Assembly: GCF_900607235.1 (NCBI RefSeq)
Contig: NZ_LR027848.1
Location: 1,105,241 to 1,169,240 of the forward strand
Reading direction: 5' to 3'
DNA length: 64,000 nt
Origin: Olivibacter jilunii
Lineage (GTDB): Bacteria; Bacteroidota; Bacteroidia; Sphingobacteriales; Sphingobacteriaceae
The notes beneath the pieces are model-generated. The model did not search any database. It saw nothing but the letters and a program-made list of their open reading frames with translations, and had not been told where the DNA came from. Of this stretch, positions 52,331 to 59,913 are shown piece after piece. Numbering within the stretch: position 1 is the stretch's first letter; each line of letters opens with the position of its first letter. A program made the position numbers and the translations under genes.

Positions 52331-52849
52331 TTAGGCAACTTTTGCAGTAACCTTTATATTCAGTTCAAACTCGTTGTAGATAAGCGTATCGCCTAGATTC
52401 TGAAAGAAATTTCCCGAACGAAATTTCATTCCGTATTTGGTGCGGTCCACTATAATCAAGCCGGTTGCGGTTAATGTATCGCCATTTACATTAACAACCG
52501 TATTAAAGCTAATGGGATGGGTAATACCTTTAATAGTTAGGTTTCCCTCAACATGACTGTCCGTAACCGATGTTATGTCTAAAATCGCCTCAGGATATTT
52601 TTCGGATGAGAAAAAATCATCAGAAGCTAGGTGACCGAAGAATTGGGCGTTAAGTGTAGGGTCGGTTACATCCAGAATTTTTATAGAATTGGTATCAATG
52701 ATAAATTTACCGCCAGTAAGTTTACCCTCATTCAATATAATTTCGCCCTCTTTAATAGAAATGGTTCCATTATGTGCGCCCGTTACTTTTTTTCCCACCC
52801 AGTCTATGTTGCTTTGTGGTGTTATAACTTTGAATTTCTGAGTTTTCAT
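52331..52849 (-). CDS. YceI-family lipocalin-like protein
   Basis: 172 residues: VITPQSNIDWVGKKVTGAHNGTISIKEGEIILNEGKLTGGKFIIDTNSI-type opening (segments read around 8-55), LASDDFFSSEKYPEAILDITSV, and the end FRSGNFFQNLGDTLIYNEFELNIKV. This matches the YceI beta-barrel that binds isoprenoid chains. There is no signal peptide, so it is probably cytoplasmic. It is the first gene of the seven-gene minus-strand series, and its promoter carries two CRP-like palindromes. Confidence 0.92.
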   Translation of the reverse strand: MKTQKFKVITPQSNIDWVGKKVTGAHNGTISIKEGEIILNEGKLTGGKFIIDTNSIKILDVTDPTLNAQFFGHLASDDFFSSEKYPEAILDITSVTDSHVEGNLTIKGITHPISFNTVVNVNGDTLTATGLIIVDRTKYGMKFRSGNFFQNLGDTLIYNEFELNIKVTAKVA

Positions 52850-52873
52850 ATTGTTTATGTTTTAAATACAGAA

Positions 52874-52955
52874 CAAATTACGCTAGTATTTTAGAGTCGG
52901 AGAGGTGATCTACATCACATTTAAATAAGCCTCAGCTTTATGTGATCTAGATCAC
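52874..52955 (-). promoter_or_regulatory. YceI operon promoter with tandem CRP/FNR-type sites
   Basis: The proximal site is at 52905-52918 and the perfect palindrome GTGATCTAGATCAC at 52942-52955; centres are 37 bp apart. After a 24-bp gap from the proximal site, TAATTTG (52880-52874 on the minus strand) is the -7 candidate. There is no TTG at -33, as expected of an activator-dependent promoter. If transcription starts about 4-6 nt after TAATTTG, the proximal site centres near -42, a class II position. Confidence 0.75.
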
Positions 52956-53165
52956 TTCCGAACTTCCTCCATCGTAAGTAATCGTTGCTATCGAATGTAT
53001 TTCGTGTCCGAGGTGGACATCTATAATGAATATCAGGCTCGCCAATTAGGAGGATAGCGTGTTAAGTAATTGCCCACAAGTCGTACGCGGGTTTGTTTGA
53101 TGATTGCTGGTAGGTAGCTATGGTCTAATTCTTCACAAAGTATAGAGAAATTAGACAACAGCACT
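52956..53165. other. Region between the YceI promoter and the Crp/Fnr gene 3' end
   Basis: About 210 bp. A minus-strand frame (53033-53221) overlaps the end of the Crp/Fnr gene out of frame and resembles nothing known. No terminator was recognised. Confidence 0.35.
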
Positions 53166-53738
53166 TTAGGTATGGTATAGTCGGCTAAGCGTTTCTCTTG
53201 AGACTCCCAAGTAAGCTGCAATCAGGTTTTTTGGAACGGTATTATACAGCTCAGGATATAATTTTAAAAGCTCTTCATACCTATACTTTACGTTATTATT
53301 CATAAAAGAGAGCAGCCTATTCTGGGTGGCAACATAACCTCTATTCGTTCTCCACCTAAAAAAATGTCCTACTTGATGTAGCTCAGCACATAATTTCTCC
53401 CGGTCTTCATCGCTAAGACAAAGCACTTCTGCATCAGTAATGCAATCTACGTTAATGGTAGCGCTAGTTTGGTTATATAGTGCATTGTAATCCGAAGTCC
53501 ACCAGGTAGGCATGGCAAACTGAAGAATGAACATTTTCAGATCATCGTTTACATAGAACGATTTTAAGCAACCCGAAACCACAAAATATTCACAGTCAAC
53601 AACATCGCCTTGAGTAATAATAGCCTGTCCTTTTTTAAAGATTAGTTTTTTAAAATGCGAGAAGAAATATTCGAACTGCTCATCTGATAACGCAGCTAAC
53701 TTAGAGACATGAGCTTTTAAAATTTCTTTAGCTTCCAT
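53166..53738 (-). CDS. Crp/Fnr-family regulator, cysteine-rich paralogue A
   Basis: 190 residues. The beta-roll sensor domain includes FKKGQAIITQGDVVDCEYFVVSGCLKSFYVND and FAMPTWWTSDYNALYN; the C-terminal helix-turn-helix is IAAYLGVSRETLSRLYH. Cysteines lie at 49, 57, 99, 107 and 117, exactly as in the divergent paralogue at 54273-54848, and no cAMP-contact Arg is evident. There is no N-terminal Fe-S cysteine cluster as in Fnr. It is transcribed towards the YceI operon, which has two matching palindromes upstream, so it is a candidate activator of that operon. The effector is unknown; thiol chemistry is a hypothesis. Confidence 0.93.
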   Translation of the reverse strand: MEAKEILKAHVSKLAALSDEQFEYFFSHFKKLIFKKGQAIITQGDVVDCEYFVVSGCLKSFYVNDDLKMFILQFAMPTWWTSDYNALYNQTSATINVDCITDAEVLCLSDEDREKLCAELHQVGHFFRWRTNRGYVATQNRLLSFMNNNVKYRYEELLKLYPELYNTVPKNLIAAYLGVSRETLSRLYHT

Positions 53739-53851
53739 AAAGGGTTTAACTAATATATTGATAATAGGTGAAAATAAGAATTCTTTTGTCGTTTGCCTCA
53801 GGTTTCAGTGTTTATAATACTTAACTGGGTTTGTGTGGCCAGCCTCCAAAG

Positions 53852-54101
53852 TTAAGTGTCACTTTTCAAATAATGAAGTGTCACATATCCGGATTTAAAA
53901 AATTTTTTAGCAACCAGCTTTAAATTGAGGTTTTCCTGGAGGCTGCCGGCATTTAGCAATGAGCGCCCTCTTCCTACAATGACCGGGCGGACAACCAAAT
54001 TAATTCATCAATAAGCCTGCAGTTATCAACTCCGGAAGTAGGCTAACGGAGTCAACAAGGATTTTTTTACCTGGTTGCTGTTTGAGTTTCAGAAGTTCTT
54101 C
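53852..54101 (-). pseudogene. Remnant of a dihydrofolate-reductase-family (RibD C-terminal-like) gene
   Basis: Three consecutive minus-strand segments in different frames read as the C-terminal half of a DHFR-like protein. First comes EELLKLKQQPGKKILVDSVS and LLPELITAGL, then LIDELIW, then VVRPVIVGRGRSLLNAG continuing to VAKKFFKSGYVTLHYLKSDT and a stop at 53852. Two single-base indels (around 54010-54025) separate the frames, and a stop codon at 54102-54104 closes the 5' side. The order of motifs (VD-strand, AGLIDEL, hPVIVGxGxxL, KFKSGxVxLHY) is that of the DHFR-family proteins common in this phylum. No start or N-terminal half is present. Confidence 0.7.
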
Positions 54102-54104
54102 TCA

Positions 54105-54272
54105 GGATTGCTACGAACAATTCGCATATATCCAAAACTTTTGTAAAAAATTAATAAATTCGGAGATTGCTGTATAACTGTTTATACTTACCATTGCTTG
54201 TTGTTAGGTAACATAGTGCTGTAGGCAATAGCATCATCAAGACTTACCTGTTAATAAGACAAATACATTTGC
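54105..54272. other. Promoter region of Crp/Fnr paralogue B with a further coding trace
   Basis: A minus-strand frame ending at about 54089 reads FYKSFGYMRIVRSNPEKNF, reminiscent of a GNAT acetyltransferase C-terminus, possibly another remnant. The rest must hold the promoter of the regulator gene; no clean consensus was found. Confidence 0.3.
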
Positions 54273-54848
54273 ATGACGCCATACGAAATGCTCCGGCAAC
54301 ATATCCATAAAACTATTCAGTTGAGTGACGAACAGTTTGATTATTTTTTTTCTTTCTTCCAGCCAGTTTCTTTCAAAAAAGGAGAACAGCTCATTCATGT
54401 AGGAGACGAGGTTGATTGCGAATATTTCGTGTTAAGTGGCTGCTTGAAGACGTTTTTCGTAAATGACGAACAAAAAATGCACATTTTGCAATTTGCCATG
54501 CGAACTTGGTGGGCATCCGACTATAAAGCTTTGTACAATAATGAAAGAGCTACTGTAAACGTTGACTGCGTTGCGGATGCAGAAACGCTTTGTCTCCACA
54601 GTGAAGAGAGGGAAAAGGCTTGTAAAGAAATTCGCGAAATTGAAACTTTTCTAAGATGGCGTTCCAATAAAGGTTATATCAGTTTGCAAAAAAGAATTTT
54701 ATCGCTATTAAATAACGATGCCCGTAGTCGGTACGAGGAACTAATGCACCAATATCCTGAATTGTACAATCTTGTTCCGAAACATTTGATCGCAGCATAT
54801 TTGGGAGTTTCAAGAGAAACGCTCAGCAGACTTTACCATAGTAAATGA
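54273..54848 (+). CDS. Crp/Fnr-family regulator, cysteine-rich paralogue B
   Basis: 191 residues, close paralogue of the divergent gene at 53166-53738: FKKGEQLIHVGDEVDCEYFVLSGCLKTFFVND, WWASDYKALYN, and HTH IAAYLGVSRETLSRLYH, which is identical at the DNA-recognition helix. The five cysteines (49, 57, 99, 107, 117) are conserved. An identical recognition helix implies both regulators read the same operator. It is followed two bases after its stop codon by a GTGA-N6-TCAC site and then by the promoter of the DJ-1/PfpI-family gene, which it probably controls. Confidence 0.93.
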   Translation: MTPYEMLRQHIHKTIQLSDEQFDYFFSFFQPVSFKKGEQLIHVGDEVDCEYFVLSGCLKTFFVNDEQKMHILQFAMRTWWASDYKALYNNERATVNVDCVADAETLCLHSEEREKACKEIREIETFLRWRSNKGYISLQKRILSLLNNDARSRYEELMHQYPELYNLVPKHLIAAYLGVSRETLSRLYHSK

Positions 54849-54849
54849 T

Positions 54850-54931
54850 GTGACCTAGCTCACTAAAAATAGCGGCTTTCTAAAATGTGATCTATATCAC
54901 CTAATGATGCTGTTTTTTATCCGCTACTTTG
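54850..54931 (+). promoter_or_regulatory. PfpI-family gene promoter with tandem CRP/FNR-type sites
   Basis: GTGACCTAGCTCAC (54850-54863) and GTGATCTATATCAC (54887-54900) have centres 37 bp apart. A 24-bp gap leads to TACTTTG (54925-54931). No -33 TTG is present. Both distances equal those at the YceI promoter exactly. The start codon is 34 bp after TACTTTG. Confidence 0.75.
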
Positions 54932-54965
54932 TACTATCATTTTATGACAATAAAAATTAAAAGAA

Positions 54966-55664
54966 ATGGATAAAGTAATTTTTAAAGTACTAATTGTACT
55001 TACCTCTCACGATCAACTGGGAGATACCGGTGAAAAAACAGGTTTTTGGGTGGAAGAGTTTGCCGCTCCTTATTACGTTTTGGCCGATGCAGGCGTAGAG
55101 GTCACGATCGCATCACCCGAAGGCGGACAACCTCCGATAGATCCTAAAAGTGCACTTCCTGATTTCCAAACGGAAGCCACTAAACGTTTTGATGCAGACA
55201 AGGCCCTGCAGGAAAAATTGGCACATAGCATTCCATTAAGTGATGTGAATGAAAAAGATTACGATGCGGTATTCTATCCGGGAGGCCACGGACCGCTTTG
55301 GGATTTAACCAACGATGCGCGTTCCATTAAACTGATCGAAGCGTTTTGGAAAGAAGGTAAGCCGGTTGCTGCCGTTTGTCATGCGCCCGGCGTATTACGG
55401 TTTGTGAAAGATGCAGAGGGAAATCCCCTGGTAAAAGGAAAAAAAGTTACCGGTTTTTCCAACACTGAAGAAGAAGCGGTTCAATTAACAGATGTTGTTC
55501 CTTATTTGGTGGAAGATGAGTTAAAAAAACTTGGTGGAAACTATAGTAAAACGGAGGACTGGAAGAGCTACTCTGTGCAGGATGGGAATCTAATTACCGG
55601 ACAAAACCCGGCGTCTTCAGAAGAAGCAGCTAAAAAGCTGCTTGATTTACTAAGAAAAAGCTAG
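54966..55664 (+). CDS. DJ-1/PfpI-family protein (Hsp31/glyoxalase III-like)
   Basis: 232 residues of the class I glutamine-amidotransferase-like fold. The nucleophile elbow AAVCHAPG puts Cys at 138 with His 139 next to it, and Glu 30/31 (FWVEEFAAPY) is the conserved acid near the thiol. YPGGHGPLWDL is the oxyanion region. The longer insert and VCHAP motif resemble Hsp31-type chaperone/glyoxalase III proteins, which detoxify methylglyoxal or repair glycated protein. Its promoter has the tandem CRP-like sites shared with the YceI operon, so both belong to one stress regulon by inference. Confidence 0.9.
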   Translation: MDKVIFKVLIVLTSHDQLGDTGEKTGFWVEEFAAPYYVLADAGVEVTIASPEGGQPPIDPKSALPDFQTEATKRFDADKALQEKLAHSIPLSDVNEKDYDAVFYPGGHGPLWDLTNDARSIKLIEAFWKEGKPVAAVCHAPGVLRFVKDAEGNPLVKGKKVTGFSNTEEEAVQLTDVVPYLVEDELKKLGGNYSKTEDWKSYSVQDGNLITGQNPASSEEAAKKLLDLLRKS

Positions 55665-55686
55665 CGGATTAATCCCATAACTTTAA

Positions 55687-55710
55687 GGGTCAGGAGGAAA
55701 GTTCTGACCC
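55687..55710 (+). terminator. Hairpin after the PfpI-family gene
   Basis: GGGTCAG pairs perfectly with CTGACCC around a 10-nt loop, 22 bp after the stop codon. No T-run follows, so it is a possible terminator only. Confidence 0.5.
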
Positions 55711-55831
55711 CTAAAAGCCATCACATGGCTACTAATGGATTTTACCTCCTTTAATAGCATTTTCTTATCCTATGTTATTTTGTGCTTTCGTTAATGTCCT
55801 TAACTTTACGTCTCACTAGTTGTAATGTCAT

Positions 55832-56746
55832 ATGCTTGATATCATTATAGAATCCAGACAGGCCGAAATTGCTCCCGGTTTTGCCGTTAAACGTATTCTT
55901 CCCTATCAACTTCGCAGAATGGTTGGGCCGTTTATTTTTATGGATCATGGCGGACCGGTAAATATTCCGGCAGCGACGGTCAATAAACTGGATGTGTTGC
56001 CGCATCCGCATATTGGTTTATCTACGGTAAGTTATTTGTTCAGCGGCAATGTAACCCACCGAGATAGTCTTGGCGTAGAACAAGTGATAAAACCGGGCGA
56101 AGTAAATTGGATGACTGCCGGAAAAGGCATTGCCCATAGCGAACGTTTCGAAGATCCCGCAATGCTGAACGGAGGCGAACTGGAAATGATACAGACATGG
56201 GTAGCACTTCCCGAGAAGGATGAAGAAAGCAATCCTACCTTTGACAACTATAAGCCCGAACAATTGCCCGTATTTACTGATACAGGTATTTGGATGCGTT
56301 TGATTGCAGGCGATGCATACGGATTGAAAAGTAATGTCAAAACGCACTCACCCTTGTTCTATGTGCACGTTATACTGGATCAGGGCGTCCGTTTTGGCCT
56401 GCCTACCGGGCATAGCGAAAGAGGCGCTTACATTGTTAGGGGCAGTGTCGAAGTAAATGGAGTAATCTATACCGCCGGAAAACTCATGGTATTTACTAAG
56501 GGTGTTGATCCGGTGATTATTGCCAAAGAACATACTACGTTGATGATGCTTGGCGGTGAACACTTAGGTGATCGGTATATCTGGTGGAATTTTGTTTCCA
56601 GTAGAAAAGAAAGGATTGAACAGGCCAAAGAAGACTGGAAACAAGGGCGTATCGATTTGCCACCCATGGATAATGAAGAGTATGTGCCCCTACCTGAAAG
56701 TAAAGGTAAACCCGCAGGAGGCCCTCCACCCAATGCACTTTCCTAA
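55832..56746 (+). CDS. Pirin-family cupin protein
   Basis: 304 residues, bicupin. MVGPFIFMDHGGP opens the pirin domain; LPHPHIGLSTVSYLFSGNVTHRDSLG and WMTAGKGIAHSER carry the His-His-His-Glu set that binds iron in pirins and gives quercetinase activity in some. The C-terminal cupin (SERGAYIVRGSVEVNGVIYTAGKLMVF) completes the fold. The end is Pro/Gly-rich (GKPAGGPPPNA). It is cytoplasmic, possibly a redox-responsive iron protein. It stands 167 bp after the PfpI gene and may be separate from its transcript. Confidence 0.93.
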   Translation: MLDIIIESRQAEIAPGFAVKRILPYQLRRMVGPFIFMDHGGPVNIPAATVNKLDVLPHPHIGLSTVSYLFSGNVTHRDSLGVEQVIKPGEVNWMTAGKGIAHSERFEDPAMLNGGELEMIQTWVALPEKDEESNPTFDNYKPEQLPVFTDTGIWMRLIAGDAYGLKSNVKTHSPLFYVHVILDQGVRFGLPTGHSERGAYIVRGSVEVNGVIYTAGKLMVFTKGVDPVIIAKEHTTLMMLGGEHLGDRYIWWNFVSSRKERIEQAKEDWKQGRIDLPPMDNEEYVPLPESKGKPAGGPPPNALS

Positions 56747-56790
56747 TTCTGATGATTATTAATAGTTGAAAGGAGGTTAAAATTCACATT

Positions 56791-58020
56791 TTATTGCAAA
56801 TTTAATTGTTCCAGCAATTTCTCAGCTGTGGCCTGAATTGCGGGCACGGCAACTGAGTTTCCGAATTGCCTATAAGCCTGCACATCGGATACGCAGATTC
56901 TGTACGTGTCCGGAAAACCCTGCAAACGAGCCCACTCGCGAGGAGTCATTTTCCGGATTCCCTCTCGGTTCACTTCTCCTTTTATTTTTGTAACCGGTGT
57001 GAAATTCGTTAGTCTATTATCGATTATTAAATTTCGTTCCCTTCCCATGCCTCCACAAACAACCGCATTGGCAATGCCATCATTTGGTATGATTTCAAAT
57101 CCGAAGCCATTACCCTTACTTTCATGCCTGGCTTTATGTTCTTTTAACGTCTTTAAGTATTGCGTTGACAAGTAATATTTCACGGAGACTTCCTCTTCTT
57201 CAAAAATATCCTCGATGGCTACCGGTTCATCCAAGGGTTCAGGATATTCAAAGCGATCTATCCCCAAATCTTTGCGGTAACCCACAATAAAAATGCGTTC
57301 CCTGTTCTGTGGCACTCCGAAATTTTTGGCATTGACGATCTCCGGATCCGGAACAAAATAGTTTAGGTCATTCCGCAACACGTTCAATATCGTGGTTAAA
57401 GTGCGCCCCTTATCGTGATTTCTAAGTCCTTTTACATTTTCCAAAAAGAAGGCCTTCGGTTGATGTCGCTTGATAATCTCCGCAACATCAAAAAAAAGCG
57501 TTCCACGCGTATCTTCAAAACCACCCCTTTTTCCGGCAATGGAGAAAGCCTGGCAAGGAAATCCTGCACATAAAACATCAAATTGCTTTGGGATAAAGGC
57601 TTTTGTTGATTCTTTGGTGATATCTCCAAAAGGCACTTCCGCAAAGTTAGCTTCATAGGTTCTTTTGGCACTCTCGTTCCACTCGCTGGTGAACACGCAT
57701 TTTCCTCCAAGATTCTGACAAGCCAATCGAAATCCTCCAATCCCCGCAAAAAGATCTATAAATGTGAATTTTGGTCTGTCAGGAGAGGGGAAAGGAATAT
57801 CCCACTTGATCGACTTAAGGTGCTGCATGGATATATCTCCGAATTCGGGGACATTCCGTTGAAGTTCTTCGTAAAAACTGTGCGCATATTGCTCATATGT
57901 CGCGCTCGATTCTAGATCCTGATTTTGCAAATAGTGGGTTAGGGTGGCAACATTGTCCGCGGAGCCATTTAATCTGTTAACACGCAAATGTTTCCTTATA
58001 TCAGAATAGCGTAGTTTCAT
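56791..58020 (-). CDS. DNA (cytosine-5) methyltransferase
   Basis: 409 residues. Motif I is FIDLFAGIGG (87-96), motif IV GFPCQAFS with catalytic Cys156, motif VI ENV (194-196), motif VIII QNRERIF (Q238-R240-x-R242), motif IX region MTPREWARLQGFPD and motif X FGNSVAVPAI. It would methylate C5 of cytosine in an unknown target, read by the variable region between motifs VIII and IX (about 260-345). The first 83 residues are an extra N-terminal segment. No restriction endonuclease or Vsr gene lies beside it, so it looks like an orphan or solitary enzyme. Confidence 0.93.
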   Translation of the reverse strand: MKLRYSDIRKHLRVNRLNGSADNVATLTHYLQNQDLESSATYEQYAHSFYEELQRNVPEFGDISMQHLKSIKWDIPFPSPDRPKFTFIDLFAGIGGFRLACQNLGGKCVFTSEWNESAKRTYEANFAEVPFGDITKESTKAFIPKQFDVLCAGFPCQAFSIAGKRGGFEDTRGTLFFDVAEIIKRHQPKAFFLENVKGLRNHDKGRTLTTILNVLRNDLNYFVPDPEIVNAKNFGVPQNRERIFIVGYRKDLGIDRFEYPEPLDEPVAIEDIFEEEEVSVKYYLSTQYLKTLKEHKARHESKGNGFGFEIIPNDGIANAVVCGGMGRERNLIIDNRLTNFTPVTKIKGEVNREGIRKMTPREWARLQGFPDTYRICVSDVQAYRQFGNSVAVPAIQATAEKLLEQLNLQ

Positions 58021-58171
58021 AAAATTTACGTGAGCACAAGTTTACAAATTTCTTTGTTGAAAGACCTCTCCTTGTGGAAAAGATATGTAAGAGAATGTAT
58101 CGTGCGGCAATGATTCCAAATGTAACAAACTATCGATAAGCGTATTTGAAACGCTGTTCGTACATGGACGG

Positions 58172-58726
58172 TTACATCAAGTGGATAAGTAAAGAAGATT
58201 TTTCTTCAATCTCAGCTTTTATTCTCGCAACACTTTGTTCGATGGATAGATCTGTTGTATCAATGACATTTGATTCATAGTGCTCTAAGTTGTTAAATTG
58301 CTCCCACATCTTTTCCACCAACTCCGTGTTCGTTTCCTCGTCTAATTTGGAACGACTGATTGCCCGTTTCATCGTTTCTTCTTTTGTCGCTCTTAGAATA
58401 ATGTAATGTACTTCATAATTATCCTGTACCGCTTGTAACCACGGGCCTAAGAACCACGGGCCAACAATCCCATCAATAACTACATCAAATCCACCACGTG
58501 CAAAACGTTTTGCAGCTTCCAAAAAGGCTTCAATAACAATTAAGTTCTGTTCCTGTGATTCCGGTAGAAATGGCGGTATTGCCCCCTTGCAGATATAGTG
58601 ATAGAAGTCATCGGTGTGCAGGTGTACCGACTTTGATAAAGTAGATTCCTTAGCCACTATGGATGCCGTTGTACTTTTACCTGTCCCCGGCGAACCGGTA
58701 ATTATGATCATTCTACCTTGTTTCAT
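58172..58726 (-). CDS. P-loop kinase-like ATPase
   Basis: 184 residues. Walker A ITGSPGTGKSTTA (9-21); VVIDGIVGPWFLGPW holds the acidic strand; LRATKEETMKRAISR gives the Arg-rich lid. It resembles AAA_33-type small kinases such as gluconate kinase or chloramphenicol phosphotransferase-like proteins. HLHTDDFYHYI (about 36-46) is the usual substrate-side DD motif. Its substrate is unknown. It lies 151 bp upstream of the methyltransferase on the same strand. Confidence 0.85.
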   Translation of the reverse strand: MKQGRMIIITGSPGTGKSTTASIVAKESTLSKSVHLHTDDFYHYICKGAIPPFLPESQEQNLIVIEAFLEAAKRFARGGFDVVIDGIVGPWFLGPWLQAVQDNYEVHYIILRATKEETMKRAISRSKLDEETNTELVEKMWEQFNNLEHYESNVIDTTDLSIEQSVARIKAEIEEKSSLLIHLM

Positions 58727-58929
58727 CGCTATTCTCCCGAATTAAAATGTAAGCTTCTTTCTGCGATCAAATATATTGATATCTTGATGACTTTACTTAT
58801 TTACAAGCTCCCTTCTCCGGCTAAAAATCTTTCATCAAACCTTATACAACGTCAAGCTTTCACTGTTGCCTTTCAGTCAACTGGCCGTCCTTTGGATTGG
58901 TACCCCTACACCCTTGTCGTCAACGTTAG

Positions 58930-59721
58930 CTAATTGATCAATCCCTCAAAAACGTCGGCCAATTCGTTTGGAGCGGTAATCATCGCGTCATGGCCGGTGC
59001 GAAGTTCAATATGTTGCCAACTCAGGTTTTTGTCTGCCTGAACCTTATCGCTCATTTCTTTCATTATAGGCAGTTGTGGGCGGGTACATGCGATATAGAC
59101 TAGCGGTAGGCCATTCCCATATTTATGCTTTAGTTTCAGTGGTTGAGCAAACGTATTAAAAGGTTGAGGCGTCAATCTTTTCTTAACCGAAGTAGCCACA
59201 ACAGCATCGGTAACACCAAATAATGCCACATCAAAAGGTTCGAAGTTCTCCTTCCTCTTGATGTTTTTTAATTGCAGTTGCTGCACACCATCGGGCTGTA
59301 GAGAAATAGCGCTTTGTCCATTTTCAACAATCATCGCATCAAGAAAAATCAATTTCGATAATCGTTCCGGAATACGGTCGGCAACGCCCGCAATAACAGC
59401 ACCGGCATAACTATGTCCAACCAGGTAAACATCGTGCAAATCTTCCATTTCTATCAGATGGACAATATCGTCAATATGCGTATCCAGGTTTACCTTTTCG
59501 CTAACCAAATGTTTACGTTCACCAAGTCCGGTAAGTGTTGGTGTAAAAACTTTGTAGCCCTTGTCGATAAGGTTTTGCTTTACGTCCGACCAACACCATC
59601 CGCCATGCCAAGCGCCGTGAACGAGTACAAATACCGGGTTATTTTTGGGAGCTTTTGCCGTCGCAAAGATATGGACGCTTACCAATAATAGTAGTAATAC
59701 TACGCTTTTAAACTGTTTCAT
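58930..59721 (-). CDS. Exported alpha/beta hydrolase, methylesterase-like
   Basis: 263 residues with a signal peptide (about 1-22, ends FATA). VFVLVHGAWHGGWCW is the oxyanion strand and VGHSYAGAVIAG the nucleophile elbow with Ser (about 103). RTGHDAMITAP holds the catalytic His, and a family Asp is likely in CTRPQLPI-adjacent sequence. The pattern matches plant-type methylesterase/hydroxynitrile-lyase relatives (alpha/beta hydrolase 6). It is divergent from the HxlR regulator, which probably represses it. Confidence 0.88.
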   Translation of the reverse strand: MKQFKSVVLLLLLVSVHIFATAKAPKNNPVFVLVHGAWHGGWCWSDVKQNLIDKGYKVFTPTLTGLGERKHLVSEKVNLDTHIDDIVHLIEMEDLHDVYLVGHSYAGAVIAGVADRIPERLSKLIFLDAMIVENGQSAISLQPDGVQQLQLKNIKRKENFEPFDVALFGVTDAVVATSVKKRLTPQPFNTFAQPLKLKHKYGNGLPLVYIACTRPQLPIMKEMSDKVQADKNLSWQHIELRTGHDAMITAPNELADVFEGLIN

Positions 59722-59750
59722 TCTAAAATATTTTGTTTCTTAACTGCCTT

Positions 59751-59807
59751 ATGAAACCTCCTTTTTTTTTACCTTTTGTGTTAGCGGTACTATCGCGGAG
59801 GTTTCAT
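59751..59807. promoter_or_regulatory. 11-bp inverted repeat between hydrolase and HxlR genes
   Basis: ATGAAACCTCC (59751-59761) and GGAGGTTTCAT (59797-59807) are perfect complements separated by 35 bp, in the divergent promoter region. The right arm lies directly upstream of the HxlR -7 element. It is a likely operator of the adjacent HxlR protein, though the wide spacing is unusual. Confidence 0.55.
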
Positions 59808-59814
59808 TTTTTAA

Positions 59815-59822
59815 TAAATTTG
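59815..59822 (+). promoter_or_regulatory. -7 element of the HxlR gene
   Basis: TAAATTTG matches TAnnTTTG. Transcription would start near 59828, after the first in-frame ATG (59824), which favours the internal ATG at 59914 as the translation start. Confidence 0.5.
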
Positions 59823-59913
59823 TATGATTAAACGAAGACTACAAAAGTATGGTGAGGTGTTAGGCAACACAATAACTCATCCCAAAGTGAGTAAAGATTA
59901 TCAAGATTACACT

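Noticed and set aside
53033-53221. A 62-codon minus-strand frame overlapping the Crp/Fnr 3' end
   Set aside because: Overlaps the end of a well-conserved gene in another frame and shows no known motif.
53855-53890. Repeated AAGTGTCAC motifs upstream of Crp/Fnr paralogue A
   Set aside because: They fall inside the decayed DHFR-like coding sequence and lack the GTGA-N6-TCAC form of the confirmed-looking operators.
56791-58726. Methyltransferase plus neighbouring P-loop gene as a restriction or defence system
   Set aside because: The neighbour reads as a small metabolite kinase with no nuclease motif, and the 151-bp gap gives no sign of coupling.
58718-58933. A 71-codon plus-strand frame in the gap between the kinase-like and hydrolase genes
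   Set aside because: Low complexity of evidence: no motif, no promoter, antisense edges to both neighbours.
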